A stretch of DNA of 64,000 nt from Fragilaria crotonensis (taxonomy: Eukaryota; Bacillariophyta; Fragilariophyceae; Fragilariales; Fragilariaceae): NCBI GenBank assembly GCA_022925895.1, contig JAKSYS010000001.1:1-64000 (forward strand), in the 5' to 3' direction. Below the pieces are notes generated by a model. The model was not told the DNA's origin. It saw only the letters and a list, made by a program, of their open reading frames with translations, and did not search any database. This document shows positions 22,667 to 33,327 of the stretch, one piece after another; positions within the stretch are counted from its first letter, which is position 1; the number at the start of each line of letters is the position of its first letter. The position numbers and the translations under genes were made by a program.

Positions 22667-25600
22667 GTGCATGTATTAATCTCAAGTGCGCGACGTACTG
22701 GCCCCAACAAGCCACAACAACACCAGATGACTACACCAGGTAATGTGGCTATGAACGAAATCGATAACCATGCTGACACTATTTGCGCCGGCCCGAATTG
22801 GAAGCTCATTGAGCTATCGGGCGAGTATTGCAACGTATCTCCCTTTTCTGCAGAATACCAACCGAAACCTAACGTCCCAATTGCCAAATGTGCGACGACG
22901 TACACCTGCCCCACGACTGGCAACTCCGTCGTTCTCGTCGCTGATCAAGTCCTGTGGTTTGGCAACGACTTGCACTGCTCGCTTATTAATCCACATCAAA
23001 TTCGATCACATGGTTACAGCGTTTGTGATGACCCTTGGGATCCTCATCGTTCTCTCGGAATCGACTTGGACACCGTGTTTATCCCTCTTCTCCCATGCGG
23101 ACCAAACCTCATTTTTGAATCGCGTGTTCCCACGGACTGGGAGCTCTCGAACCTTCCTATCGTTCAACTAACTGCTTCGACATGGAACCCGGCGGATCTG
23201 CAGATGTCCAGACCGCTTTCTGCGTTAACGACGAGTGTTGCCGACTGTATATCACCCGCTTCGCGGGATATATGGTCCGACTCTACAACACTCTTGTGTG
23301 CAATCTCACCCACCTTTGACTGTCGCGCTGTCTCTTCTCTCTATTCTGATGCTGTTCTCGTGCCCGCTGCGCCTACGGGGACACATGGTACGAGTCATAT
23401 ATGCGCAACGTTCACGAGCGAGCGACATTCGAGTATAAGCTTCGAGAATCTCAGTCGGAAGTGGCAAATCGGTCTTGAAACGGCGAAACGCACCTTACAG
23501 GTTACAACGCAACGCGGAGTACGAACTGCAGTGCACCCTTTGCACCGACGATACCGTGTCGACCACCTACACCTAAATCGACGACGACTGAACGGGGACT
23601 GGTTTACTGACACCTTATTTTCAAAGGTTATATCCTTGCAAGGCAACTCGTGTGCGCAGGTATTCACTAACGGCAATTTCACGACTGTGCACCCCTTGGA
23701 ATCGAAAGCGAAAGTTGCACAAGCCCTCACCGAATTCACAGATGATGTCGGGATTCCTGACACACTCTTATCCGACGGAGCAGCAGAGGTTGTTGGCCCG
23801 AAAACTGATTTTATGAAAGAGGTGAACCGATTAAAAATCAGGCTAAAGCGCTCCGAAGCCGGACGATCGAATCAGAACTATGCAGCCGAAAGGGAAATTG
23901 GCGAACTTAAGAAGCGATGGAGAAACCGCATGTTAAAACGCAAAGTGCCACCCCGATTATGGGATTATGGTTTGATATATGAAGCTAACATTCTTAACAG
24001 GATACCGCGTGGGCGTGAACAGCGCACTGGAATTGAAATGGTAACAGGTGAGACACCGGATATTTCTGAATGGATTGATTTTGAGTTCTACGACCGAGTA
24101 TGGTACTACGATCAGAAGAAGATTGAGATTGATGGAAGCGGACGTCGACTCGCCCGATGGCTCGGCGTTGCACATCGAATTGGAAGCGATCTCTGCTATT
24201 GGCTGTTGTTGGAATCCGGTAAGGTAATTGCTCGAACAACGGTACAACATGTCATACGTGACGACTATGTGAACGACGACGTCAGACTTGAGATCGAGAG
24301 GTTTGATCAGTCCATTGATGAACGTTTAACGGACCAGAACTTCATCGCCGATGACACTGGTGGATTCTACATTCAAGACGAACTCGTCGACACATCAGTT
24401 ATAAGATCTGAGGAGGAAGATTATGGCGATATGGAAACTCCTGAGACGATGGATGCCGATGACATTGACGACGAACTACTCGATAAATATTTGAATGCTG
24501 AATTGATATTTGATCTCGGAACGGGTAACGAGCGTAAAGGCCGTGTTGTGAAACGTGCGAAAGGAACATCCGGTGAGCCAATCGGACGTGCACATTCTAA
24601 CCCTTTGTTTGACACTCGCGAGTACGTCGTTGAGTTTACCGACGGTTCGACTGAGAATTATTTCGCGAACGTTATTGCCGAGTGTATGTACGCACAGGTT
24701 GATTCGGAAGGTAATCAATACCAATTGTTGAGCGAAATCACCGACCATAGATCCGACAACTCTGCGATTCAGATCACTGATGGATACGTCACAAGTCGGA
24801 ATGGTAATCGGGTACCGAAGGCGACTACTCGTGGCTGGTCTCTCCTTGTTGTTTGGAAGGACGGATCCTCCGACTGGGTGCCTTTAAAGGACTTGAAGGA
24901 TGCGTATCCAGTCCAGATCGCCGAGTATGCCGTGGCGAATAAAATCGCAAATGAACCAGCTTTTAACTGGTGGGTACATACGGTACTTCGGAAACGAAAT
25001 CGTATTGTTGCGAAGGTCAAGCGATACTGGCGAACAACCCATAAGTTTGGGATTCGCGTACCGAAGACGGTTGAAGAGGCTCTCGCTATTGACGAAGAGA
25101 CCGGAACGGACTTTTGGCGAAATGCCCTGGGTAAGGAAATGTCCAAAGTTAAAGTCGCTTGGAGACGGGTTGACAACGTGACTCCTGAGCAAGCACGAAC
25201 CGGTAAGGAATCGTCCATGGTAGGTTTTCAAGAGATCCGATGCCATGTGATCTTTGATGTGAAAATGGACTTTACGCGTAAAGCAAGGTTCGTTGCCGGT
25301 GGACATACGACAGATACACCAAGTTCAATTACATACTCCAGTGTGGTATCACGTGACAGTGTGCGTCTGGCGTTTCTTATTGCTGGTTTGAATGATCTTG
25401 ACGTGCTTGCCGGCGACGTAACGAACGCATATCTTAACGCGAAGTGCCGTGAAAAGATATGGTTTGAGGGCGGTATCGAAACTGGTGAAGATCGTGGTAA
25501 GGTACTCATCATAACGCGTGCACTGTATGGCCTCAAGTCGTCTGGCGCCGCGTGGCGAGCAGATTTGGCGGCGACGTTGCGTGACCTAAAATTCACTTCA

Positions 25601-26755
25601 TCGCAAGCTGATCCGGACGTATGGCTTCGAAGCGCCGGAACGCACTATGATATGGTGCTGGTCTATGTGGACGATATCTTGATTTTTGCGAAAGACCCAA
25701 AGGTAACTATGCTTGAGTTGGGAAAGCTGTACGAACTAAAACCTGAGAGCGTTAAGGAACCTGATATATATCTTGGGGCGAATATGGAAAAGGTACAGTT
25801 GCCAAACGGTCGTGTGGAATGGGCCATGGGAAGCAAGACGTATGTCAAGAATGCGATCAAAGTGGTCGAAGCCCTGATTGCTGAAGATGATCCGGAAGCA
25901 AAGTTGAAAACGACGGCACGCAATCCGTTCCCGAGTGGATATAAACCAGAACTTGACGTTACACCCGAACTTAACGACGAAATGGGATCGCGATTTCTAC
26001 AGTTGATCGGTATATTGCGTTGGGCAATCGAGCTTGGACGATTGGATATCTTTGTTGAAGTCTCACAATTGTCGCAGCATCAGGCGTTACCCAGACGCGG
26101 GCATCTTGAAGCGTTGTATCATATCTTTGCTTACCTGAAGAAACACGAGAATGGAGCGCGGATAGTCTTTGATCCTCTCACCCCTAACATTGATGAGCGT
26201 GTTTTCAATCCAGATGCAGACTGGCGGGATTTTTACGGAGACGTTTCAGAAGAATTACCCCCGAATATGCCGGAGCCAAAAGGTAAAAGTGTGATTATCT
26301 CTTGTTTTGTTGATGCGAATCATGCAGGGAACATGATTACGCGACGTTCGCATACTGGTATCATCATCTATGTGCAGAATGCGCCCATTATCTGGTTCTC
26401 AAAGCGTCAGAATACTGTTGAATCGTCGAGCTTTGGAAGTGAATTTGTGGCCTTGCGAACTGCGAAAGATATGCTTGTTGCCTTGCGTTATAAACTGCGT
26501 ATGTTTGGCGTCGCAATTGAGGGCCCGGCCAATGTGTTTTGTGACAACAATGGCGTCGTGAAGAACACAACTATCCCTGAGTCGATGCTTGCGAAGAAGC
26601 ACAATGCGATTAATTATCACGCTGTACGAGAAGCGGTAGCGGCGAAGATTTTGCGTGTTGGGAAAGAGGACGGCATGACGAATCTTGCGGATTTATTCAC
26701 CAAGATACTAACGGCTGACCGTCGTCGTGCGTTATGCCGACATATCATGTATTGA
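22667..26755 (+). CDS. pol of Copia element 2 (PR-INT-RT-RNase H)
   Basis: 1362 codons. A protease-like segment with NHADTICAG lies near residue 30-40. The integrase core includes DVGIPDTLLSDGAAEV at about 360-375, with the following glutamate-containing NYAAEREIGELKKRW. RT starts around 830 with ETGTDFWRNALGKEM, has the fingers motif KARFVAGGH and the active-site box YVDDILIF near 1000. RNase H follows with CFVDANHAG near 1215 and ends with KKHNAINYHAVREAV. The domain order is Copia. It lies just downstream of gag. Confidence 0.92.
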   Translation: MHVLISSARRTGPNKPQQHQMTTPGNVAMNEIDNHADTICAGPNWKLIELSGEYCNVSPFSAEYQPKPNVPIAKCATTYTCPTTGNSVVLVADQVLWFGNDLHCSLINPHQIRSHGYSVCDDPWDPHRSLGIDLDTVFIPLLPCGPNLIFESRVPTDWELSNLPIVQLTASTWNPADLQMSRPLSALTTSVADCISPASRDIWSDSTTLLCAISPTFDCRAVSSLYSDAVLVPAAPTGTHGTSHICATFTSERHSSISFENLSRKWQIGLETAKRTLQVTTQRGVRTAVHPLHRRYRVDHLHLNRRRLNGDWFTDTLFSKVISLQGNSCAQVFTNGNFTTVHPLESKAKVAQALTEFTDDVGIPDTLLSDGAAEVVGPKTDFMKEVNRLKIRLKRSEAGRSNQNYAAEREIGELKKRWRNRMLKRKVPPRLWDYGLIYEANILNRIPRGREQRTGIEMVTGETPDISEWIDFEFYDRVWYYDQKKIEIDGSGRRLARWLGVAHRIGSDLCYWLLLESGKVIARTTVQHVIRDDYVNDDVRLEIERFDQSIDERLTDQNFIADDTGGFYIQDELVDTSVIRSEEEDYGDMETPETMDADDIDDELLDKYLNAELIFDLGTGNERKGRVVKRAKGTSGEPIGRAHSNPLFDTREYVVEFTDGSTENYFANVIAECMYAQVDSEGNQYQLLSEITDHRSDNSAIQITDGYVTSRNGNRVPKATTRGWSLLVVWKDGSSDWVPLKDLKDAYPVQIAEYAVANKIANEPAFNWWVHTVLRKRNRIVAKVKRYWRTTHKFGIRVPKTVEEALAIDEETGTDFWRNALGKEMSKVKVAWRRVDNVTPEQARTGKESSMVGFQEIRCHVIFDVKMDFTRKARFVAGGHTTDTPSSITYSSVVSRDSVRLAFLIAGLNDLDVLAGDVTNAYLNAKCREKIWFEGGIETGEDRGKVLIITRALYGLKSSGAAWRADLAATLRDLKFTSSQADPDVWLRSAGTHYDMVLVYVDDILIFAKDPKVTMLELGKLYELKPESVKEPDIYLGANMEKVQLPNGRVEWAMGSKTYVKNAIKVVEALIAEDDPEAKLKTTARNPFPSGYKPELDVTPELNDEMGSRFLQLIGILRWAIELGRLDIFVEVSQLSQHQALPRRGHLEALYHIFAYLKKHENGARIVFDPLTPNIDERVFNPDADWRDFYGDVSEELPPNMPEPKGKSVIISCFVDANHAGNMITRRSHTGIIIYVQNAPIIWFSKRQNTVESSSFGSEFVALRTAKDMLVALRYKLRMFGVAIEGPANVFCDNNGVVKNTTIPESMLAKKHNAINYHAVREAVAAKILRVGKEDGMTNLADLFTKILTADRRRALCRHIMY

Positions 26756-26893
26756 CGTGCCCTAGGTTATCAACATTCGCGTGGGCGATGTCGTTTACCT
26801 CCTGGAGCGGACAAGATCCGTGGGCGATGTATAAATACCAGGTTGTGGGATAGTAGATAAATCATTGCGTGTGGCTTCATGATTTACGGGGAC

Positions 26894-27071
26894 CGTTTAA
26901 GTATGTACGGTACGGTATGGAATACGGGCTGTGGCTACGGTCGTAACAGAACGCATGTATAGAGTTCACAAGTTTTATTGCTTATCTCTTTACTACCGTG
27001 TTAGCTACTCGATATCACCCTACTTTCCCCTGTCAAGGTAAGAATTCGCCATCACGTACGAATTGAAACGG
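26894..27071 (+). repeat. 3' LTR of Copia element 2
   Basis: Identical to 20426-20603 by eye. ACGGGGAC directly before it is a candidate polypurine primer site. Confidence 0.94.
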
Positions 27072-27269
27072 AATGTTGTACAAGTGTTCATACTACAGTA
27101 CGAACCCGTGGTAGAATGTACTCGGAGTAGAATGCATCCGTAAATCATATATCACATCAAAATAGAATGTCATGAGAGTCTAGGTTCAAGGGCCAAGGTT
27201 ACATTTTCTGAAGTCTGAATAGTAAAAGCCATCTCCTCCCGCAATCAACAATTCGATGGAGATGATGGT

Positions 27270-30134
27270 ATGATGAAAGTGTTGACGATTGTTATACAAT
27301 GTTGTTTCTTGTCGGTCGTCACATCGTTCATTCCACCGCCCAGCCTTGCCAAACAGCCAAAATCCATCGCAGCTGTAATGTGCACACATTCCGACGATGA
27401 ATGGGAAGTCTTGAAGAGCGCATCATCTCTTCCTATTATGAAAAGCATAGATCACATCTGTGACAGCCTCGAGCATAAAAATCTCCTCTTGGAAGCGCCC
27501 CCTGGTGCTGGCAAGACAACAATGGTTCCTCTGGCCTTGATGCTGAAATCGGGCGTCACAATCCACCACAATACGAATCCTGGCCGAATTCTCTTGGTCG
27601 AACCTCGTCGAGTAGCAACACGGTCGGCTGCACAACGAATGGCACACTTGTTGTACGAGAAGCCCGGCGGAAGAATAGGATATGCGATTCGAGGGGAGAC
27701 ACGTCAGTCCGAGGAAACGCAAGTCTTGGTCGTGACAGATGGCGTGTTGCTCAACATGCTCCGGGAGGATCCGGAACTCGGGGGCGTTGCCACTATTATT
27801 CTAGATGAATTTCATGAGCGGAGTGTGGGAATGGATACGGCTCTCGCCTTGAGTCGAGAGACCCAGCGTATTTGGAATCCAAGTCTTCGGATCGTAGTCA
27901 TGTCGGCAACCCTCCTTGGTGAAGGCCAGACAGAAGAGAGGTTGCTTCATGTTCTCGGGGGAAACGACAACTGCGAGGTGATACGGAGTGAAGGCAGACA
28001 GTATCCCATCGAGGTTAAGTGGTCGGTGCAGGGGAAGAATCGAGTGCAAACGCTTGGCGCTCTCCTCGCGAGTCGACACCTTTTGACTCAAACAATGTGT
28101 GACGCCATTGAAGAAGCCTTGAAGTGCTCGCATGGTGATATCCTAGCATTTTTACCGGGTGTCGCTGAAATCAATCGAGTTGTGAATGAGCTAAGAGACC
28201 GACGAGTCCCGGCTGATGTTTATCCACTCTACGGTTCTCTCTCTCGAGACTTGCAAGACCAAGTCATTTTCCCCCCGCCCAATGTTCCCAGACGGGTAAT
28301 TGTCAGTTCACCAATTGCAGAGGCCTCCCTCACTTTAGAACGTGTTACCTGCGTCGTCGATTCAGGTCTGAAACGAGAGCCCCGGTGTGACCTTGATACC
28401 GGCATGCCAAGGCTTGTGACGACGAGAATATCCAAAGCCGCTGCCAAGCAACGCGCCGGTCGAGCAGGTCGAGTTCAGCAGGGACTTTGTCTGAGAATTT
28501 ACAGCGAGTCCGAGCATGAAAATCAGTTTTCGGAACATTCTCCTCCAGAGATTGCGAGCACGGACCTATCTCCAACTGTTTTGTTATTGGCCGATTGGGG
28601 ATGTTCATCGATTGGCGAAATTTGCGAGGACCTTCCGTTCGTAGATGCTCCCAGTGACAAAAGTTTGAACAAAGCAATTCAGTTGTTGGTGGATCTCAAG
28701 GCGCTTGAAAGGACAGGCGATCGGTTTATGATTACGCCTCATGGTCGAGTTGTTGCAAAAATGCCCACCCATCCTCGCTTTGCCACTGCCATTGCAAAAG
28801 CCGACAGGAGAAACCTTGCTGCAGTGGTATCAGCAGCATTTCTAATGGGCGAAGAGAACGGCAACCGAGTAGTGGATGGTGCTGATCTCGTCCCGCGCGT
28901 TCGCAATCTATTTCAGGGTGGATTCAGCGGAAATACAGGACTTCTTGAGTTCGCAACTCGTATTAGTAAGGAAGCTAGGCAGTCCGTTCAAGAAATAATG
29001 GATGACAAGGCGTCATCATTGGATGTGTCGAATGCATTGGGAGAGTCACTGCTTCCGGGATTTGTTGACTTGGTGGCACAACGAAAGAGTGATGCTTCCT
29101 ACGGAGGATCTTCGTACATGCTTGCAGTTGGAAGGTCGGCGCGTATGGACGGTGTACACGATGCAGCTGAGTTTGTTGTTGTTGTTGACACCAGCACTGG
29201 GGACGATGGCATCGCAAGGATTCGTTCATTCGCTGCAATCGGAAGGGAGAAACTCTTAGGAGCTGCTGTCGAACGAGACAGTTTTTTCACAGTACCTAGC
29301 CGAGGCCACGAGGTTCGGGCCTGTCGATTGCTAGAAATAGGAGCTATCGAACTATCATCGTTGCCTTTACCAACGCCTTCCACGGACCAGATAACGGCAG
29401 TTCTGAAGGACGCTATTCGTGCGTCTGGTGGTGTCCATGCGGCACTTGTGCAGACACTACCGAAGGACCGAGCAACGAAGCTTAACGACTTGCGAGGTCG
29501 CGTGCGACTAGCTCAAAAGCTGTCAAGCATATCCGATTGGCCTCGCTGCTTTGACGCGTTGAACGTCCAGCAAGCTGGTTTGGCCTCGAAGGATGATGCG
29601 TTTGAGTTGGAGTCGCTTGTGGAACCATGGCTGGGAGCGGCACGGTCGTTGAAAGATGTCGACTTGCATGCAGCTTTGCTTGGTTGCATGAACCCTCAGC
29701 AACGACGTGTGCTTGACTCGGAGTTCCCGTCTGAAATAGAGGCGGCGGATGGCTCGCTTCTTAGCATAAGTTACGCGGGCGAGAATCCTTCAGTTTCAGC
29801 TAAATTGCAACAATTCTTCGGCACTTTGAATTCCCCTACTGTTGGCCCTCCGAACAATTGCATTCCTGTCACAATCACATTGCTATCGCCAGCAGGAAAA
29901 CCGCTTGCTCAAACAGTTGATCTGCCATTCTTTTGGAAGGAAGTTTACCCGTCGGTCAGAGCGGAAGTTCGTGGACGGTATCCGAAACATCCATGGCCGG
30001 AGGATCCAATCAGTGCAATCCCAACAAGACTCACGAAAGCGCAGGAAGCTGCTTCCGCAAACCGCGAAGGCAGCGAAAGCCCAGCGATGGTACAACTCAA
30101 GAAGAGAAAAGGAAACAAGAAGCAGTCGAAGTAA
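27270..30134 (+). CDS. hrpB: HrpB-like DEAH-box ATP-dependent RNA helicase, predicted plastid-targeted
   Basis: 954 residues. The N-terminus is hydrophobic and ends VVTSF at residues 16-20, followed by proline- and lysine-containing sequence. This matches the diatom bipartite plastid presequence, in which cleavage occurs before a phenylalanine. Helicase motifs are I GAGKTT (79-84), II DEFH (179-182), III MSAT (211-214) and VI QRAGRAGR (394-401). DEFHERS rather than DEAH is characteristic of the bacterial HrpB family. The helicase-associated domains follow, and the HrpB C-terminal motif appears as KHPWPEDP near 915. HrpB-type helicases act on RNA, and plant relatives are plastid proteins. Role here: plastid RNA or ribosome processing (inferred). 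A five-codon upstream frame (27256-27273) overlaps the start as ATGA. No intron seen. Confidence 0.9.
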   Translation: MMKVLTIVIQCCFLSVVTSFIPPPSLAKQPKSIAAVMCTHSDDEWEVLKSASSLPIMKSIDHICDSLEHKNLLLEAPPGAGKTTMVPLALMLKSGVTIHHNTNPGRILLVEPRRVATRSAAQRMAHLLYEKPGGRIGYAIRGETRQSEETQVLVVTDGVLLNMLREDPELGGVATIILDEFHERSVGMDTALALSRETQRIWNPSLRIVVMSATLLGEGQTEERLLHVLGGNDNCEVIRSEGRQYPIEVKWSVQGKNRVQTLGALLASRHLLTQTMCDAIEEALKCSHGDILAFLPGVAEINRVVNELRDRRVPADVYPLYGSLSRDLQDQVIFPPPNVPRRVIVSSPIAEASLTLERVTCVVDSGLKREPRCDLDTGMPRLVTTRISKAAAKQRAGRAGRVQQGLCLRIYSESEHENQFSEHSPPEIASTDLSPTVLLLADWGCSSIGEICEDLPFVDAPSDKSLNKAIQLLVDLKALERTGDRFMITPHGRVVAKMPTHPRFATAIAKADRRNLAAVVSAAFLMGEENGNRVVDGADLVPRVRNLFQGGFSGNTGLLEFATRISKEARQSVQEIMDDKASSLDVSNALGESLLPGFVDLVAQRKSDASYGGSSYMLAVGRSARMDGVHDAAEFVVVVDTSTGDDGIARIRSFAAIGREKLLGAAVERDSFFTVPSRGHEVRACRLLEIGAIELSSLPLPTPSTDQITAVLKDAIRASGGVHAALVQTLPKDRATKLNDLRGRVRLAQKLSSISDWPRCFDALNVQQAGLASKDDAFELESLVEPWLGAARSLKDVDLHAALLGCMNPQQRRVLDSEFPSEIEAADGSLLSISYAGENPSVSAKLQQFFGTLNSPTVGPPNNCIPVTITLLSPAGKPLAQTVDLPFFWKEVYPSVRAEVRGRYPKHPWPEDPISAIPTRLTKAQEAASANREGSESPAMVQLKKRKGNKKQSK

Positions 30135-31228
30135 TGCAATATGCTTCGAAGCCTAAGTAGTGATGTGCTGAGGGCGCTGATACACGGTTCTTGTGGCCAA
30201 GCTTGATTGGTTGTCGTCAAATTAAGTGCATTCACCTAATACGTTTGCTCCAGCTTAGGGTGCTACCGAATGCTGCAGCTGGCCTTGACCAGCCTCGTTG
30301 AGCATAGTTTGGTCTGCGAATGCGGGTGTTCTTTATAGGGAAGGATTCGAAGTACAATATACGTACTAGTAGGACCATATGCACTCTAGGATTAGGGCGA
30401 TCATAGGACTCCCTTTTTGGGAGTACTCCGAGCAGGGTACTTGTACTTTTTCAAGGTGCAAGGAAGCCTCCGATTGGTTGTAATTTGTAGGTCTAACCCC
30501 CGCAATGCTTGTTATGGTTACAGCCCATAGTGCGACGATACTCCACCGAGAGCCGCCCTTATAATTCGAACACATATGACTTGAAATCGGTATAGCATAG
30601 TTTTCGAGCTTGGCGCGGGTACCACAATAAAATACAACGGCTCCAGCAACGTTCCCACGATCAAGAATTTCAAAATATGTCAGTGAGAGAATCGTCGACA
30701 TGGGCCGGAACGCCGGAACCGCAACTAGTGAACGCATTCATGGAGTGCACAGACACATCAAATTGAAACTCGCAAAAAAAGATACTAGGGATATCGGGAC
30801 CTGTTGCCTTGCTAGTTTGGAAGGCCTCTCTTCCTTGTCTTTCCGATGCGGCATTGGAGAATTATTTCGATCTCTTATTAAGTATTCAATGTGCGATTGC
30901 ATTCATTAACACCCCCATGGCGATTTGTTGTGGCGTTTTGTTAGGACACTTTTTGGGCAAGTAAATTGCCTTAGCACTGATATGATTGGATTATTCACTT
31001 CATCCGTGAGGAAATTGTTAAGTAAATTTGTCCATTATTTGAGGGCTTAACTTTTGCTTCTTTTGTCAAGGACGTAACCGTCGGCCGATTTGTCGAGGGC
31101 ATAACATAAGAAAAATTAGAAGAACGTTCCTGCTCGCGACGTTGAGATCTCGGCTCGGAGTGCCACACATTGCTGTTACTTCATCATTGCTGAGCCTTTC
31201 CCATTCTTTTTCGATAAATGATGCGATC
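30135..31228. other. Intergenic DNA, no gene recognised
   Basis: About 1.1 kb. The text is AT-rich to mixed. A 123-codon minus-strand frame at 30366-30737 has no recognisable domain and looks accidental. GTAC motifs cluster at 30350-30450. The last 150 bases should hold the promoter of the CAP-protein gene. Confidence 0.4.
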
Positions 31229-32484
31229 ATGGTAAAACTCGTAAATCTCAGTCTTTTGCTTCTTGTGGGCTCTGCGCCTCCTAGCGTTGGTCGAGTCGTC
31301 ACAAAACAGAAAACGAATGCAGAAGAATATGTAAGTTTTCCATCGATTTTCAATCTACATTGCTTCAATACACTAATAGGAGTATGCAGGAATATGACGT
31401 TAACATGAAAAAATCGGCCGCCAGCAAGGAAAAATCGGCCACTAAGTTTCTTGACGTAAAATTGAGTGGACCACGTGAGGGTGGTATCCGTGGAAGCCCT
31501 ACTGCTTTGGACGAGGCCATTGGCGAAGGGAAGCAAATCAAGGGAGGTCGTGACCTACAAGTGACTGCGGACGTGAACGTGGTCAACAACTGCGGCTTTG
31601 ACGCGTTTATTGGGATCGTTTATTCCACTGTCGCATCCGACCGCTGGTACAGGTGGCCTTTAATTGCTGATGGGGCAACTCTTGTGATCAATGATGTCGA
31701 CGATCCCACAATTTTTATCTACGGCGTGACGACCGGTGACTACAAGACTGTTTGGGACTCTGATTTTTCGCCTCATTGTTTCGCAACTGGCGACTGTTTG
31801 AGTGCGAGGAATGTTGGTAGTCTAAAGAGGGGTTATTCGACGTACTACATTTGTGGTGCCCAGCGTCCCGATCTATCCACTAGCTCAACGCCGCCGGTGC
31901 TCGAAACGGACGAGCCCACAAGTGCACCGACAAGGAGAGCTGCAGTCGTCACCTCGTCAATCGACAACGAATGGCTTCAAGGGCACAACACTCGTCGAAC
32001 TCAATTCTATGCACAGTACGGCATGGGTCCCAAGGACCTTAAGTGGTCACCCCTTCTCAAAAGAAGCGCAAGAAGTTATGCCAGAAAGCTGCTCCAAATC
32101 GGCGGAACCTCCTCATGTGGGATTGAGCACGGATATCTCGGAGACTCCTACGGCGGAGAGAATCTATCTGCCGTTTTGAGCTCCGGTGCCTTTGTCAGCA
32201 ACCCTCTCACTCCAGAAAGTGTGTTGAATGGTTGGTTCAATGAGGAGATTAATCTTCCATATGGACAGAAAGGACATGCAACGCAAGTGGTCTTCAGAAG
32301 CACTGGCTATGTGGGTTGTGCTGGATCGTTCAAGGAATTGGATGGCGGTGGCCAGTGCTATATTGCGGTTTGTCGCTACATCTCTCCAGGGAACTGCAAT
32401 ATGGATCCGGACAATTGGCTGACCAGAACCTTGGATGATACTTCGCTTTGCGACCCGCAGTGTCCACCTGAGGGATGCTTCTAA
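31229..32484 (+). CDS. Secreted CAP/SCP (PR-1 family) protein with extra N-terminal domain
   Basis: Two exons, 31229-31330 and 31390-32484, joined in phase 0. Exon 1 encodes a signal peptide (LVNLSLLLLVGSAPPSVG). A middle region of about 100 residues (DVNVVNNCGFDAFIGIVY to WDSDFSPHC) has four spaced cysteines and resembles DUF1036-like beta domains, but I cannot name it firmly. A threonine/serine/proline linker follows (STSSTPPVLETDEPTSAPT). The CAP domain runs from HNTRRTQFYAQYG through a GENL box to the CAP1 signature GHATQVVF and CAP2-like CRYISPGNC. The protein ends in a cysteine-rich tail. CAP proteins bind sterols or act at cell surfaces and in defence; the exact role here is unknown. 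Secretion is supported by the signal peptide and even cysteine count. Confidence 0.85.
31331..31389 (+). other. Intron of CAP-protein gene (59 bases)
   Basis: The donor is GTAAGT after GAAGAATAT and the acceptor is TATGCAG before GAATATGAC. A CTAATAG branch-like sequence lies about 10 bases before the acceptor. Splicing to the nearer AG at 31378-31379 would give an immediate stop, which favours 31389. Confidence 0.8.
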
Positions 32485-33288
32485 TACTGCTACACCCTTT
32501 AATTGCACACCATCTACCGCTATAGGATGGTTCGCACGGGGGTTCTTGTTTGTCAAAGTTATGAGTAAGTTTGCTCGACGTCAATCGGTGATGAGGGGGA
32601 TGCACCTGTCTGGATGTTTCCGATTAGTTTACCAGTGTTCATGCTTTCGGTAGGAACAATCCAGCCTAAGAGTATAGAAAGTACTAGAACGATGAATGGC
32701 AATTTTTTTGTTGATCAGATCAAGTCTCTGTTGGGATTTGAGACTTTTTCGTAGGAGCAATTCTGCGGGCCGTAGGGCAGTCGGAGTAGAATGATATTGC
32801 GGATACTCGGAGTAGACACCAAAAAGTCTAAGCGAACTACTCCGAGAGTTGCGCCCAGATCGTCCTCTGCGATCTCGAAATTTTTCTCTTCGGATGCTCG
32901 CGAGCAATCGGAGACATGTGCATTAGATCCTTGCGGTAGATATAAAATTGTGTGAACTCTGAATGCCTGATCGATAAATCCCTTAACTTGGATTATCTAG
33001 TACAAGTACGCCGTACTAGGATGGATGTTAGCTTGGTATGTACTCCGAGTAGATGAGCTCGGACAAGCGTGAAATGTGCTCCATCGATCTGTGGATTTGC
33101 GTATGACAAAAAGGTTAGCTTCAGTGAACGAGCAACAAGCAAGTGTGACGCGGGACGCGGGGCGCCATGGGTGGGGGTGTCAAGAGTTTGTGCAGGTCCG
33201 TGGAGAGAGACAGATACTTTTTGTGGAATGTCACCTGAAGGGAATTTCTTTTGACGCACTATGAAAACGGTCCGACGTTGCGTCTGTC

Positions 33289-33327
<39 letters not shown>

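Larger units (their letters stand above)
20426..27071 (+). mobile_element. Copia-type LTR retrotransposon, element 2 (looks whole)
   Basis: A compact diatom Copia element with 178-base LTRs that are identical as far as I can read (20426-20603 and 26894-27071). They have near-inverted ends, CGTTTAAG and TTGAAACG. It carries gag (21044-22639) and pol (22667-26755) as two complete adjacent frames. Pol order is protease, integrase, RT, RNase H. It is a different lineage from elements 1, 3 and 4, as shown by the Gag, the shorter LTRs and codon use richer in CG. Identical LTRs mean the insertion is very recent. No clear five-base target duplication could be matched at the edges. TATCAGACC, 3-11 bases after the 5' LTR, resembles part of the initiator-tRNA primer site used by many Copia elements. 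Confidence 0.94.

Noticed and set aside
30366-30737. 123-codon minus-strand frame
   Set aside because: No domain, no plausible start context, intergenic base composition.
33069-33264. Short plus-strand frames before the microsatellite
   Set aside because: Both are about 60 codons, overlap in different frames and have no domain.
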